Positions 24,349-32,707 of a stretch of DNA of 64,000 bases are shown piece by piece. How positions within the stretch are numbered: the first letter of the stretch is position 1; each line of letters begins with the position of its first letter. Location of the stretch: assembly GCF_001262505.1 (NCBI RefSeq), contig NZ_KQ410723.1, positions 62,001 to 126,000 on the forward strand. Reading direction: 5' to 3'. The notes under the pieces are model-generated. The model saw nothing but the letters and a program-made list of their open reading frames with translations. It did not search any database and was not told the origin of the DNA. The translations under genes were made by a program, and so were the position numbers. The stretch comes from Shinella sp. SUS2. GTDB lineage: Bacteria; Pseudomonadota; Alphaproteobacteria; Rhizobiales; Rhizobiaceae.

Positions 24349-25290
24349 ATGACGAGCCCGCACTTCTCCTCCGGCGATCTCATCGCCGACCGCCGCGCCG
24401 ATTATGCCCGCATGTTCGCGGAATCGGGCGAGTTCGCGGAGGCTGCGGAACTCATGGAACAGGCGCTCGAACAGGTGCCCGCCTGGGCTGCCGGCTGGTT
24501 CCGGCTCGCCGAATATGCGGAGAAATCGGGCCGGAAGGAGGCGGCGGCCGCCGCCCTCGCGAAGGTTGTCGCCCTCGACCCGGCCGACATCTTCGGCGCC
24601 GGCCTGAAACTTGCCGTGCTGGGCGTTGCCGAAACGCCCGCCGCGCCGTCCACCGCCTATGTCGAGCGGCTCTTCGACGACTATGCCGACCGCTTCGACA
24701 CCGCTCTCGTGCAGCGGCTCGACTATACGGTGCCGCAGACACTCGCCCGGCTGGTGCGCCGGCATGCGGGCGAGGATGCGCATTTCGGCCTCGTCTCGGA
24801 TATCGGCTGCGGCACCGGCCTCTTCGGCGTGGAACTGCGCGCCAGCGCCGGGCGGCTCGAAGGTTTCGACCTGTCCGCCGGGATGCTGGCCAAGGCGGCG
24901 GAGAAGGCGGTCTACGACCATCTCGCGCAGGCGGACCTGTCTTTGCCCGCCGAAAAGAGCGGGCTTTTCGCCGCTGCGCCGGAGGAGCGGGCCGACCTCG
25001 TCAGCGCGGCCGACGTGCTGATGTATCTCGGCGACCTCGCCGAGGTCTTCCCGAGCGCCGCACGCCTCTTGAAGGCCGACGGCCTCTTCGCCTTTTCCGT
25101 CGAGGATGGCGGGATGGACGACACGCCGCTGCTGCGCCCGTCGCTGCGCTATGCCCATCCGGAACGCTTCATCCGCAAAAGGGCCGAGGAGAACGGCCTT
25201 GCCATCCTCGCCATGGAGAAGAGCGTGATCCGGCAGGATGCCGGCCAGCCGGTGCATGGGTTGCTCTTCCTTGCGAAGCGCGAGGCTTAG
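24349..25290 (+). CDS. Class I SAM-dependent methyltransferase with N-terminal TPR-like region
   Basis: 313 residues. Residues 1 to about 95 form TPR-like helices (YARMFAESGEFAEAAELMEQ, GWFRLAEYAEKSGRKEAAAA). The catalytic part has motif I LVSDIGCGTGLFG, an acidic residue in LEGFDLSAGML, and ADVLMYLGD, followed by LLKADGLFAFSVED. Similar TPR-methyltransferase fusions occur in Rhizobiales; substrate is unknown, though the arrangement suggests a protein or envelope-linked target. No strong ribosome site precedes ATG 24349. Confidence 0.82.
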   Translation: MTSPHFSSGDLIADRRADYARMFAESGEFAEAAELMEQALEQVPAWAAGWFRLAEYAEKSGRKEAAAAALAKVVALDPADIFGAGLKLAVLGVAETPAAPSTAYVERLFDDYADRFDTALVQRLDYTVPQTLARLVRRHAGEDAHFGLVSDIGCGTGLFGVELRASAGRLEGFDLSAGMLAKAAEKAVYDHLAQADLSLPAEKSGLFAAAPEERADLVSAADVLMYLGDLAEVFPSAARLLKADGLFAFSVEDGGMDDTPLLRPSLRYAHPERFIRKRAEENGLAILAMEKSVIRQDAGQPVHGLLFLAKREA

Positions 25291-25355
25291 CCGAAGGCAG
25301 CGCTTGCGCCGAACATGGCGCCCTATACAACAGAAGAAACCCTCGGAGATCTGGC

Positions 25356-25991
25356 ATGGACGGCGACAAACGGCGTTTCGGCTTCTGGAACCCCACCCCC
25401 ACCCGCCATACGCCGCTGGAAGACGCGCAGGGCCTGTTCGCCAGCAGCATGATTGCTGCGCTCGGCCTTGCCCTGATGGGCAGCGCCGGACTGGTGGCGA
25501 GCGGCACCGCCGGCGTCGCCTTCGTGCTGCATTACCTGACGGGCGTGAGCTTCGGCCTCTATTACACCGTCGTGAACATCCCCTTCTACGTCCTCGCGCT
25601 GAAGCGCCTCGGCTGGGCCTTCACGATCAAGACGGTGCTGGCGGTGACGATGACCTCGCTGATCACCGAGCTGCAACCGCATTTCGTGACCATCGAGAGC
25701 ATTGACCCGATGTGGACGGCGGTGCTGGCGGGCATCCTGCTCGGCTTCGGCCTGCTCGGCCTCTATCGCCATCGCGCCAGCCTCGGCGGCATCGGCGTTC
25801 TCGCCGTCTACATGCAGGAGCGTTTCGGTATCCGTGCCGGTCTCGTGCAGCTCGCCTTCGACGTCGTCGTGCTCATCGCGGCTTTCTCGGTGGCCGCGCC
25901 CTTCATCGTGCTCTGCTCGGTGGTCGGCGCGCTGGTGCTCAACCTCTTCCTGACGGTCAATCACCGCGCCGACCGCTACATCGCCATGTGA
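25356..25991 (+). CDS. YitT family membrane protein
   Basis: 211 residues, five or six transmembrane helices. Features are LMGSAGLVASGTAGVAFVLH (the YitT glycine-rich segment), YYTVVNIPFYVLALKRLG, and a periodic Gly-rich helix GLYRHRASLGGIGVLAVYMQ with ERFGIRAGLVQL. YitT proteins are polytopic inner-membrane proteins, possibly transporters, lacking here the usual C-terminal DUF2179 domain. CGGAGA lies 7 nt before ATG 25356. Transcribed alone. Confidence 0.85.
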   Translation: MDGDKRRFGFWNPTPTRHTPLEDAQGLFASSMIAALGLALMGSAGLVASGTAGVAFVLHYLTGVSFGLYYTVVNIPFYVLALKRLGWAFTIKTVLAVTMTSLITELQPHFVTIESIDPMWTAVLAGILLGFGLLGLYRHRASLGGIGVLAVYMQERFGIRAGLVQLAFDVVVLIAAFSVAAPFIVLCSVVGALVLNLFLTVNHRADRYIAM

Positions 25992-26046
25992 GGCTATTTT
26001 TCCAGAGACCGCTTCACATTCGACCAGCGGTCACTAGCTTAGGCCG

Positions 26047-28572
26047 GTGAGCATCATCGATTCTGCCGCCGACCCCAGCCTCCTGCCCTCCACCTTCGCC
26101 GCCTGGTTCTCGGCCAAGGGATGGCAGCCGCGTGCGCATCAGATGGAGCTGCTCACGCGGGCGACGGCGGGCGAAAGCCTGCTGCTCATCGCCCCGACCG
26201 GCGCCGGCAAGACGCTCGCCGGCTTCCTGCCGGCCCTTACCGACCTCACACGCCGCGGCAGGATTCCGCCCGGCAGCGCCTTCACCGGCATCCACACGCT
26301 CTACATCTCGCCGCTGAAGGCGCTCGCGGTCGATATCGAGCGCAACCTGATGAAACCCGTCGAGGAGATGGGCCTGCCCATCACCATCGAGACGCGCACC
26401 GGCGACACACCGCAGGCCAAGCGCCAGCGCCAGCGCCTCAATCCGCCCGACATCCTGCTGACGACGCCCGAGCAGGTCGCCCTGCTCATCGCCAACGGCG
26501 AAGCGCCGCGCTTCTTCAAGGACCTGAAATACGTGATCTTCGACGAGCTGCATTCGCTCGTCACCTCCAAGCGCGGCCATCTCCTGTCACTGGGGCTCGC
26601 GCGGATGCGGCAGCTTGCGCCTGGCCTTCGCACCATCGGCCTGTCGGCCACCGTCGCCGAACCCATGGATCTCCGCCGCTGGCTGGTCGAGCAGCGGCCG
26701 GGCGAGGCGCGGCATGCCGGCCTCGTCACGGCGCCGGGCGGGGCGCGGCCGATCATCACCATCCTCAAGAGCAAGGAGCGCGTGCCGTGGTCCGGGCACT
26801 CCGCAAAATATGCGATGCCCGAGGTCTACGAGGCGATCCGCGACCACAAGACCTCGCTGCTCTTCGTCAACACGCGCAGCCAGGCGGAAATCCTCTTCCA
26901 GGAGCTCTGGAACATCAACGAGGACACGCTGCCGATCGCTCTGCACCACGGCTCGCTCGATGTCGGTCAGCGCCGCAAGGTTGAAGCCGCCATGGCGGAA
27001 AACCGCCTGCGCGCCGTTGTCGCCACATCGACGCTCGACCTCGGCATCGACTGGGGCGACGTCGATCTCGTCATCCATGTCGGCGCGCCGAAGGGCGCCT
27101 CGCGGCTTGCCCAGCGCATCGGCCGCGCCAACCACCGCATGGACGAGCCGAGCCGGGCGATCCTTGTACCCGCCAACCGCTTCGAGGTGATGGAGTGTCA
27201 GGCGGCACTCGACGCCAACTATCTCGGCGCGCAGGATACGCCGCCGGTGGGCGAAGGCGCACTCGACGTTCTCGCCCAGCACGTCCTCGGCATGGCCTGC
27301 GCCGCGCCCTTCGACGAGGATGTGCTTTTTGCCGAGATCACCGCCGCCGCACCCTATACCGATCTGCCCCGGGAAAAATTCAGCCGCATCGTCGCCTTCG
27401 TCGCCACCGGCGGCTATGCGCTGAAGACCTATGAGCGCTATGCCCGCATCCGCAAGACGCAGGACGGGCTGTGGCGCGTCTCCAATCCACAGGTCGCCCA
27501 GCAATACAGGCTTAATCTCGGCACGATCGTCGAAATGCCGATGCTGAACGTGCGCATGGTCAAGCGCGGCGCCAAGGGCGCGATCGGCCGTGGTGGCGCC
27601 TCGCTCGGCAAGGTGGAGGAATACTTCCTCGAAATGCTAGCGCCCGGCGATACTTTCCTCTTTTCCGGCAAGGTGCTGCGCTTCGAGGGCATCCGGGAGA
27701 ACGAGTGTCTCGTTTCCCAAGCGTTTTCGCTCGACCCGAAAGTGCCGGCCTATGCCGGCGGCAAGTTCCCGCTCTCCACCTATCTCGCCGATCAGGTGCG
27801 CGGCATGCTGGACGATCCCGACCGCTGGGGCGGCCTGCCCGAGCAGGTGCGCGACTGGCTGGCCTTGCAGCGGGACGTCTCCGCCCTGCCGAAACGCGAC
27901 GAGCTGCTCATCGAGACCTTTCCACGCGGCAGCCGGCACTACATGGTCGCCTATCCGTTCGAAGGGCGGCTGGCGCACCAGACACTCGGCATGCTGCTGA
28001 CGCGCCGGCTGGAGCGGACCGGCCGCCGGCCGCTCGGCTTCGTCGCCACGGACTATTCGCTTGCCGTCTGGGCGCTCGACGACCTCGGCTACAGCTTTGC
28101 CGTGGAACGCCCATCGCTGGCAGAGCTCTTCGACGAGGACATGCTGGGCGACGACCTCGAAGCCTGGCTCGACGAAAGCTTCATGCTGAAGCGCACCTTC
28201 CGCAATTGCGCCGTGATCGCCGGACTTATCGAGCAGCGCCACCCGGGCAAGGAAAAGACCGGACGGCAGGTCACCGTTTCCGCCGACCTGATCTACGACG
28301 TGCTGAGAAGCCACGAGCCAGACCACATCCTGCTCGAAGCCACGCGCAACGATGCGGCGGCAGGGCTTTTGGATATTCAGCGATTGGGCGATATGCTGGC
28401 ACGAATCAAGGGTCACATCACCCATCGTCGGCTCGACCGCATCTCACCGCTCGCCGTGCCGATCATGCTGGAAATCGGCAAGGAACCGGTGGCGGGCGAG
28501 GCACAGGATTCCCTGCTGGCGGAAGCGGCGGAGGACCTGATCGCCGAGGCGATGGGCGAGGCCGTTATCTGA
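26047..28572 (+). CDS. Ligase-associated DNA damage response DEXH-box helicase (Lhr-like)
   Basis: 841 residues. SF2 helicase core: Walker A APTGAGKTLAG near residues 49-59, TRTGDTP, LTTPEQVALL, DEXH-type FDELHSL, motif III LSATVAEP, then motifs IV-VI (LFVNTRSQAEILFQEL, ATSTLDLGIDWGDVD, QRIGRANHR). A long C-terminal winged-helix/beta-barrel part is typical of the Lhr-core family. It belongs to the four-gene ligase-associated repair set (LigB-type ligase, exonuclease, helicase, PdeM phosphoesterase); here only the last two are present. Start is GTG 26047 with a weak ribosome site. PdeM follows after 30 nt. Confidence 0.93.
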   Translation: MSIIDSAADPSLLPSTFAAWFSAKGWQPRAHQMELLTRATAGESLLLIAPTGAGKTLAGFLPALTDLTRRGRIPPGSAFTGIHTLYISPLKALAVDIERNLMKPVEEMGLPITIETRTGDTPQAKRQRQRLNPPDILLTTPEQVALLIANGEAPRFFKDLKYVIFDELHSLVTSKRGHLLSLGLARMRQLAPGLRTIGLSATVAEPMDLRRWLVEQRPGEARHAGLVTAPGGARPIITILKSKERVPWSGHSAKYAMPEVYEAIRDHKTSLLFVNTRSQAEILFQELWNINEDTLPIALHHGSLDVGQRRKVEAAMAENRLRAVVATSTLDLGIDWGDVDLVIHVGAPKGASRLAQRIGRANHRMDEPSRAILVPANRFEVMECQAALDANYLGAQDTPPVGEGALDVLAQHVLGMACAAPFDEDVLFAEITAAAPYTDLPREKFSRIVAFVATGGYALKTYERYARIRKTQDGLWRVSNPQVAQQYRLNLGTIVEMPMLNVRMVKRGAKGAIGRGGASLGKVEEYFLEMLAPGDTFLFSGKVLRFEGIRENECLVSQAFSLDPKVPAYAGGKFPLSTYLADQVRGMLDDPDRWGGLPEQVRDWLALQRDVSALPKRDELLIETFPRGSRHYMVAYPFEGRLAHQTLGMLLTRRLERTGRRPLGFVATDYSLAVWALDDLGYSFAVERPSLAELFDEDMLGDDLEAWLDESFMLKRTFRNCAVIAGLIEQRHPGKEKTGRQVTVSADLIYDVLRSHEPDHILLEATRNDAAAGLLDIQRLGDMLARIKGHITHRRLDRISPLAVPIMLEIGKEPVAGEAQDSLLAEAAEDLIAEAMGEAVI

Positions 28573-28602
28573 AGGTCCATCTAGAGGGATTGAACGACAG
28601 GC

Positions 28603-29328
28603 ATGCAGAGGCTCGCGCTGGCATCGGCGAAGATCGAGGATTTCGGCGCCGTTTCGGCCCGCACCGTTGTGGCGGGCGTCGAAGCGGTGTGTGATCCGCT
28701 GGGCGCGCTCTACCTGCCGGAAACCCGCCTTCTCGTCGTCTCGGACCTGCATCTGGAAAAGGGCGCCGCCTTCGCACGGCGCGGCATGATGCTGCCGCCC
28801 TACGACACGCTCGCCACGCTCAAGGTACTCGAAGCCGTCATCCTCAGACACGATCCGGCGATCGTCGTCAGCCTCGGCGACAATTTCCACGACCGCGTCG
28901 GTTCGGCCCACCTGCCGGACATGTTCCGCACGAAGATCGCCGATCTGGCACGCGGGCGTGACTGGATCTGGATCAACGGAAACCACGATCCCGACGGGAC
29001 GGTGGACCTGCCCGGCCAGTCGGCCGACGAGCTGCACTATGCGGGTCTTGTCTTCCGGCACGAGCCATCACTGATTTCACCTGCCGGCGAGATTGCAGGG
29101 CACCTCCATCCGGCCGCCACCGTCATCCGCCGGGAGAAGGCCGTGCGCCGACCCTGTTTTGCGACCGACGGGCGACGCCTGCTGATGCCCGCCTTCGGCC
29201 TGATGACGGGCGGGCTCGACCTGCGCCACAAAGCGATGACCGGCCTTTTCGAGCGGCCAAACCTCGTCGCCCACATGCTCGGTCGCGATCGCATCTATTC
29301 CGTACGCTTCGCCAACCTTGTCGGCTGA
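28603..29328 (+). CDS. pdeM: Ligase-associated DNA damage response endonuclease PdeM
   Basis: 241 residues, calcineurin-like metallophosphoesterase with the ordered metal-binding motifs SDLHLEKGAAF, LGDNFHDR, NGNHDPD, and GHLHPAA. The family acts with the Lhr-like helicase in a bacterial DNA damage response. Position directly after that helicase is the usual arrangement. Spacing to GAGGGA (13 nt before ATG 28603) is long, so translation may depend partly on the upstream gene. Confidence 0.93.
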   Translation: MQRLALASAKIEDFGAVSARTVVAGVEAVCDPLGALYLPETRLLVVSDLHLEKGAAFARRGMMLPPYDTLATLKVLEAVILRHDPAIVVSLGDNFHDRVGSAHLPDMFRTKIADLARGRDWIWINGNHDPDGTVDLPGQSADELHYAGLVFRHEPSLISPAGEIAGHLHPAATVIRREKAVRRPCFATDGRRLLMPAFGLMTGGLDLRHKAMTGLFERPNLVAHMLGRDRIYSVRFANLVG

Positions 29329-29448
29329 GCGCCCCGGCGTGCCAACACCGCGCGCGTTTCGCACTGCGGCTTCACACCGGACATGATCTCAGCGGCTTGA
29401 TGGGTGCCCGGACCGCTTGTAACATGCAAGCAGTTCCTGGAGAGCCCG

Positions 29449-29955
29449 ATGAAAGACCCCCGCCGCTCCGGCTGCCCGATCAACCTGACGCTTGAAATCC
29501 TCGGCGACCGCTGGAGCCTGATCGTGCTGCGCGACATGATGTTCGGCAACCGTCGCCACTTCCGCGAGCTCCTGACGAAATCGGAGGAAGGCATCGCCTC
29601 CAACATCCTGGCGGACCGGCTGCGCCGCCTCGTCGAGGAAGGCATCGTCAGCAAGGCGGACGATCCGAGCCACAAGCAGAAGGCGCTCTACAGCCTCACC
29701 GAGATGGGCATCGCTCTTGTGCCGGTCTTCGCCATGATGGGTGCCTGGGGCCGGCGCTTCCTGCCGGTGACGGAGGACCTGTCGATCCGTGCGGAACTGC
29801 TGGAAGAGGGAGGCCCACCTCTGTGGGAGGCCTTCATGGAGGAGCTGCGCGCAATCCACCTCGGCGCGCCGCGCCCTGCCCGCTCGGTCTTCAACGAGCT
29901 GCAGACCGCCTATACGGCGACAGTTGCCCGCAACATGGCTGCAACCAGCGCTTGA
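29449..29955 (+). CDS. HxlR family winged-helix transcriptional regulator
   Basis: 168 residues. N-terminal RRSGCPINLTLEILGDRWSL with the conserved redox-capable Cys, then VLRDMMFGNRRHFRELL, a recognition helix in GIASNILADRLRRL and the wing ending ALYSLTEMG. HxlR proteins respond to aldehydes, quinones or oxidants, often through that Cys. The ATG at 29449 has CTGGAGAG upstream; an earlier frame start at 29404 has none. It precedes the universal stress protein gene but a regulatory box lies between, so it is probably separate. Confidence 0.9.
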   Translation: MKDPRRSGCPINLTLEILGDRWSLIVLRDMMFGNRRHFRELLTKSEEGIASNILADRLRRLVEEGIVSKADDPSHKQKALYSLTEMGIALVPVFAMMGAWGRRFLPVTEDLSIRAELLEEGGPPLWEAFMEELRAIHLGAPRPARSVFNELQTAYTATVARNMAATSA

Positions 29956-29969
29956 CGAAAGCGTTGCGG

Positions 29970-29983
29970 TTGATTTCCATCAA
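29970..29983 (+). promoter_or_regulatory. FNR/FixK-type box (anaerobox) TTGAT-TTCC-ATCAA
   Basis: A perfect TTGAT-N4-ATCAA palindrome centred 56 bp before the universal stress protein start. This is the consensus of FixK/FnrN/FNR-CRP regulators, which activate microaerobic genes in rhizobia. With a leader of about 15-20 nt it would sit near -40, an activating position. Confidence 0.75.
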
Positions 29984-30032
29984 GGCAGCGCCGGACGCCG
30001 GTTCTAGTCTGGGCAAAAAAGGAGGCTGCACC

Positions 30033-30473
30033 ATGTACAAGCATATCCTCGTTCCCACGGATGGGTCCGACATGTCTTCCGCCGCCATCGACCAGGCGCT
30101 CCAGCTCGCCAAGACGCTCGGCGCCAGGGTGACGGTTTTGACGGTAGCCGAACCGCTGCACTTCCTTCCCGTGACGCCCGGCGCGACCGTCAATCTCAGG
30201 ACGGATTACGAAGCGCATGTGAAGGAGGATGGCATCCGCATCCTCGGTGCAGTCGAGGCAAAGGCGAACACCGCCGGCGTGGCAGTGGAGACACTGCAGG
30301 TGACGGCGGGCGATGCCTGGCAGGCGATCGTCGACACTGCCAAGGCAAAGGGCTGCGACCTCATCGCCATGGCCTCGCACGGCCGGCGCGGCGTCAGCGC
30401 CTTCCTGATGGGCAGCGTCACGACGAAGGTACTCAGCCACGCCAAGGTGCCTGTCCTCGTCTACCGCTCCTGA
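30033..30473 (+). CDS. Universal stress protein (UspA family)
   Basis: 146 residues, single Usp domain: HILVPTDGSDMSSAAIDQAL at the N-terminus, DLIAMASHGRRGVSAFLMGS then VTTKVLSHAKVPVLVYR at the C-terminus. The G-2x-G-9x-G-S/T-like ATP-binding motif appears as GRRGVSAFLMGSVT. GGAGG precedes the ATG by 7 nt. The upstream TTGAT-N4-ATCAA box suggests induction under low oxygen through a FixK/FnrN regulator. Converges with the TIGR02186 gene, 3 nt between stops. Confidence 0.94.
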   Translation: MYKHILVPTDGSDMSSAAIDQALQLAKTLGARVTVLTVAEPLHFLPVTPGATVNLRTDYEAHVKEDGIRILGAVEAKANTAGVAVETLQVTAGDAWQAIVDTAKAKGCDLIAMASHGRRGVSAFLMGSVTTKVLSHAKVPVLVYRS

Positions 30474-30476
30474 CGC

Positions 30477-31271
30477 TCAGTCCTTGCGGAAGACGACGCT
30501 GGCGAGCCAGCCGGTCAGCAGCGCAAGGATGACGGAGAAGGCACCATAGGCCAGCGAGTTGTTGTAGGCGGCATTGGAGATCATCTGCTCGATGCCCGTC
30601 TTCATCACACGCAGCGGCAGCGCCTTCTCGGCGATGAAGACGCCGTCACGGAAGAGGTGCGCCCGCACGACATGGGTGCCGTTCGGCACGCTGGCCGGCA
30701 GCTTGACCGTTGCCTTGAACAGGCTCGCGCTGATGAACTGTACGCCGCCCGGGTCGCGCTGGTAGAAGCCGCCGCTTTCCTTGAGGCGCCGGAAGGCCTC
30801 GCGGAATTCCGTGATTTTGCTGCCGTCGCCGACATAGCCGATCGGCGACAGGCGGATATGCTGGATGCCGACGCCGACGCCGTTGAGCATGGCCGGTTCG
30901 GCAATCGTCTCCACGTCCCGGGTACTCGACAGCGAATAGGATTCCGGCACAAGCTCGAAGGTCATCGAGCGGCGGTTGACCCAGATGCCGAAGACCCGCT
31001 CCTTGACGCGCACCGTATTGTTGTCCTTCGGCCCTTCCAGCGCCACGACGATATCATATTTGCGCTGGGCGAGCAGAGACGGATCATAGCCTTCGATGGC
31101 GCCGAAGATCGTCAGATCCGCGCCGCGGAAATCCGAGGAGATCGCAATCTCGTCCGTGGAGATGCCGATCTCAAGCTTTTCCGGGAAATCGACCGGCTTG
31201 TCTTCCAGCACCTGGGCGGCGGCGGGAAGGACGAGGAACAGGCCGAGGAGCAGGGCAGCGACGGCTCTCAT
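30477..31271 (-). CDS. TIGR02186 family membrane-anchored protein
   Basis: 264 residues. Signal peptide MRAVAALLLGLFLVLPAAAQ, a large periplasmic beta-rich domain (ISTDEIAISSDFRGADLTIF, VFGIWVNRRSMTFELVP, IRLSPIGYVG) and a C-terminal membrane anchor (SLAYGAFSVILALLTGWLAS). Members occur beside TauE/SafE permeases in alphaproteobacteria. Here the start overlaps the permease stop by 4 nt (ATGA). It probably acts as a periplasmic partner of the exporter; function not shown. Confidence 0.88.
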   Translation of the reverse strand: MRAVAALLLGLFLVLPAAAQVLEDKPVDFPEKLEIGISTDEIAISSDFRGADLTIFGAIEGYDPSLLAQRKYDIVVALEGPKDNNTVRVKERVFGIWVNRRSMTFELVPESYSLSSTRDVETIAEPAMLNGVGVGIQHIRLSPIGYVGDGSKITEFREAFRRLKESGGFYQRDPGGVQFISASLFKATVKLPASVPNGTHVVRAHLFRDGVFIAEKALPLRVMKTGIEQMISNAAYNNSLAYGAFSVILALLTGWLASVVFRKD

Positions 31272-32194
31272 CGATAGACCCCCTCGCTCACCACGGAATA
31301 GATATCGGCCGGCGCAACGACGAGATCGACGGCAAGGCGGGCCCCGACGGCGAGGACGAGCAGCGCCAGCAGGGCGCGCAGCTGTTCGCCGCGCAGCTTC
31401 TGGCCGACGCGCACGCCGTACTGCGCGCCGATGACGCCCGCCACCATCAGGATGAAGGCGAGCACGATATCGACCGAGTAGTTCGTGGTCGCCTGCACGA
31501 TCGTCGTATAGGCCGTGACGAAGATGATCTGGAACAGCGAGGTGCCGACGACGACATTGGTCGGGATGCGCAGGAGATAGATCATGGCCGGCACCATGAT
31601 GAAGCCGCCGCCGACACCCATGATGGACGTGAGGATGCCGATGCCGAAGCCGAGGCCGACGACCGGGATGATGGACAGGTAGATCTTCGACTTCTTGAAG
31701 CGCATCTTCAAAGGCAGGCGATGCACCCAGCTGTGCTGGCCGGGCCGGCGCAGCGAGACCGGCTGGTTTTTCGCCGCGCGGCGCAGCGCCCGGATGCTTT
31801 CAAGCAGCATCAGGGTGCCGACGGTGCCGAGCAGCACGACATAGAGCAGCGAGATGACGAGATCGAGCTGGCCGATACTGCGCAAGAGCGAGAAGATCCA
31901 GATACCGACCGTGGCGCCTGCCAGGCCGCCGAAGAGCAGCACCGTGCCAAGCTTCACATCCAGCGTGCCGCGCCGGAAATGCGAGAGCGCGCCCGATATT
32001 GAGGAGGCGACGACCTGGTTGGCGCCCGTCGCAACGGCGACAATCGGCGGGATGTTGTAGAAGATGAGGAGTGGTGTGATGAGGAAGCCGCCGCCGACCC
32101 CGAACATGCCGGAGAGGAAGCCGACGGCCGCGCCCATGCCCAGAATGATGAAAATGTTCACCGAGAGCTCTGCAATGGGCAGATAGACAGTCAC
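31268..32194 (-). CDS. Sulfite exporter TauE/SafE family permease
   Basis: 308 residues, about eight helices in two halves, each with the family motif: MFGVGGGFLITPLL and IMGVGGGFIMVPAM. TauE/SafE proteins export sulfite, sulfoacetate or related organosulfur anions. The start is set at GTG 32194 (VTVYLPIAELSVNIF) because similarity begins there. An ATG at 32236 gives a basic 14-residue extension and cannot be excluded; neither has a strong ribosome site. First gene of a two-gene operon with the TIGR02186 gene. Confidence 0.88.
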   Translation of the reverse strand: MTVYLPIAELSVNIFIILGMGAAVGFLSGMFGVGGGFLITPLLIFYNIPPIVAVATGANQVVASSISGALSHFRRGTLDVKLGTVLLFGGLAGATVGIWIFSLLRSIGQLDLVISLLYVVLLGTVGTLMLLESIRALRRAAKNQPVSLRRPGQHSWVHRLPLKMRFKKSKIYLSIIPVVGLGFGIGILTSIMGVGGGFIMVPAMIYLLRIPTNVVVGTSLFQIIFVTAYTTIVQATTNYSVDIVLAFILMVAGVIGAQYGVRVGQKLRGEQLRALLALLVLAVGARLAVDLVVAPADIYSVVSEGVYR

Positions 32195-32707
32195 AACAAT
32201 ACCCCGATCGGCAAATTTCCGCTTGCGCGGGCTCATAACATCCGGCGGCCGCTGTCCGTTTCGCCTGCCGTCGCGGCTCCCCTCCGGCAGGCTGCGCATA
32301 TACGGAAGCGCCCCGCCGCATGAAGGAGAGCCCCTCCGGCGGCCGGTTGCGCCTTGCATCACGCAAGGATCGGTCACGGGGCGCTGCCTTCGGGCGCACC
32401 CTGTTCATTTGTACAGTTCCGGACGCAAAACCGCGTTTTGCATGCCAGCTGGAACTGCGCTTGCCACCTTCTTCAATGATAACGTTTCTCGAGCGCGTAT
32501 CATCTTGGGGCGGCATGAAAATTTCTACCGCATCATTCCTGAAATCGGGGCCGATTTAAGGATGAAATCCTGCGGCAAATACAAAATGCCACAGCGTCCG
32601 TAGCACATCGTGAACGGTGTGCCGCGCTGTGGTGAGCGTCATGCCCGCAGGGTAGGGACAAGTCAACCGGAGAAGCCGTTTTCGAGGCCCCTCCGGCAAT
32701 CCGTCGA
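32195..32707. other. Non-coding spacer between podJ and the TauE operon
   Basis: No supported gene. A 126-codon plus-strand frame at 32223-32603 has no ribosome site and rhizobia-unlike composition. The stretch contains inverted repeats GCCTGCCG (32263-32270)/CGGCAGGC (32285-32292) and GCAAAAC-CGC-GTTTTGC (32425-32441). The second is nested in AGTTCC (32416-32421)...GGAACT. A direct repeat TCCGGCGGCCG occurs near 32241 and 32335. The TauE promoter must lie here on the minus strand. An RNA element is possible. Confidence 0.4.

Noticed and set aside
32223..32603. A 126-codon plus-strand frame in the podJ-TauE spacer
   Set aside because: No ribosome site, codon use unlike neighbours, no domain; overlaps inverted repeats.
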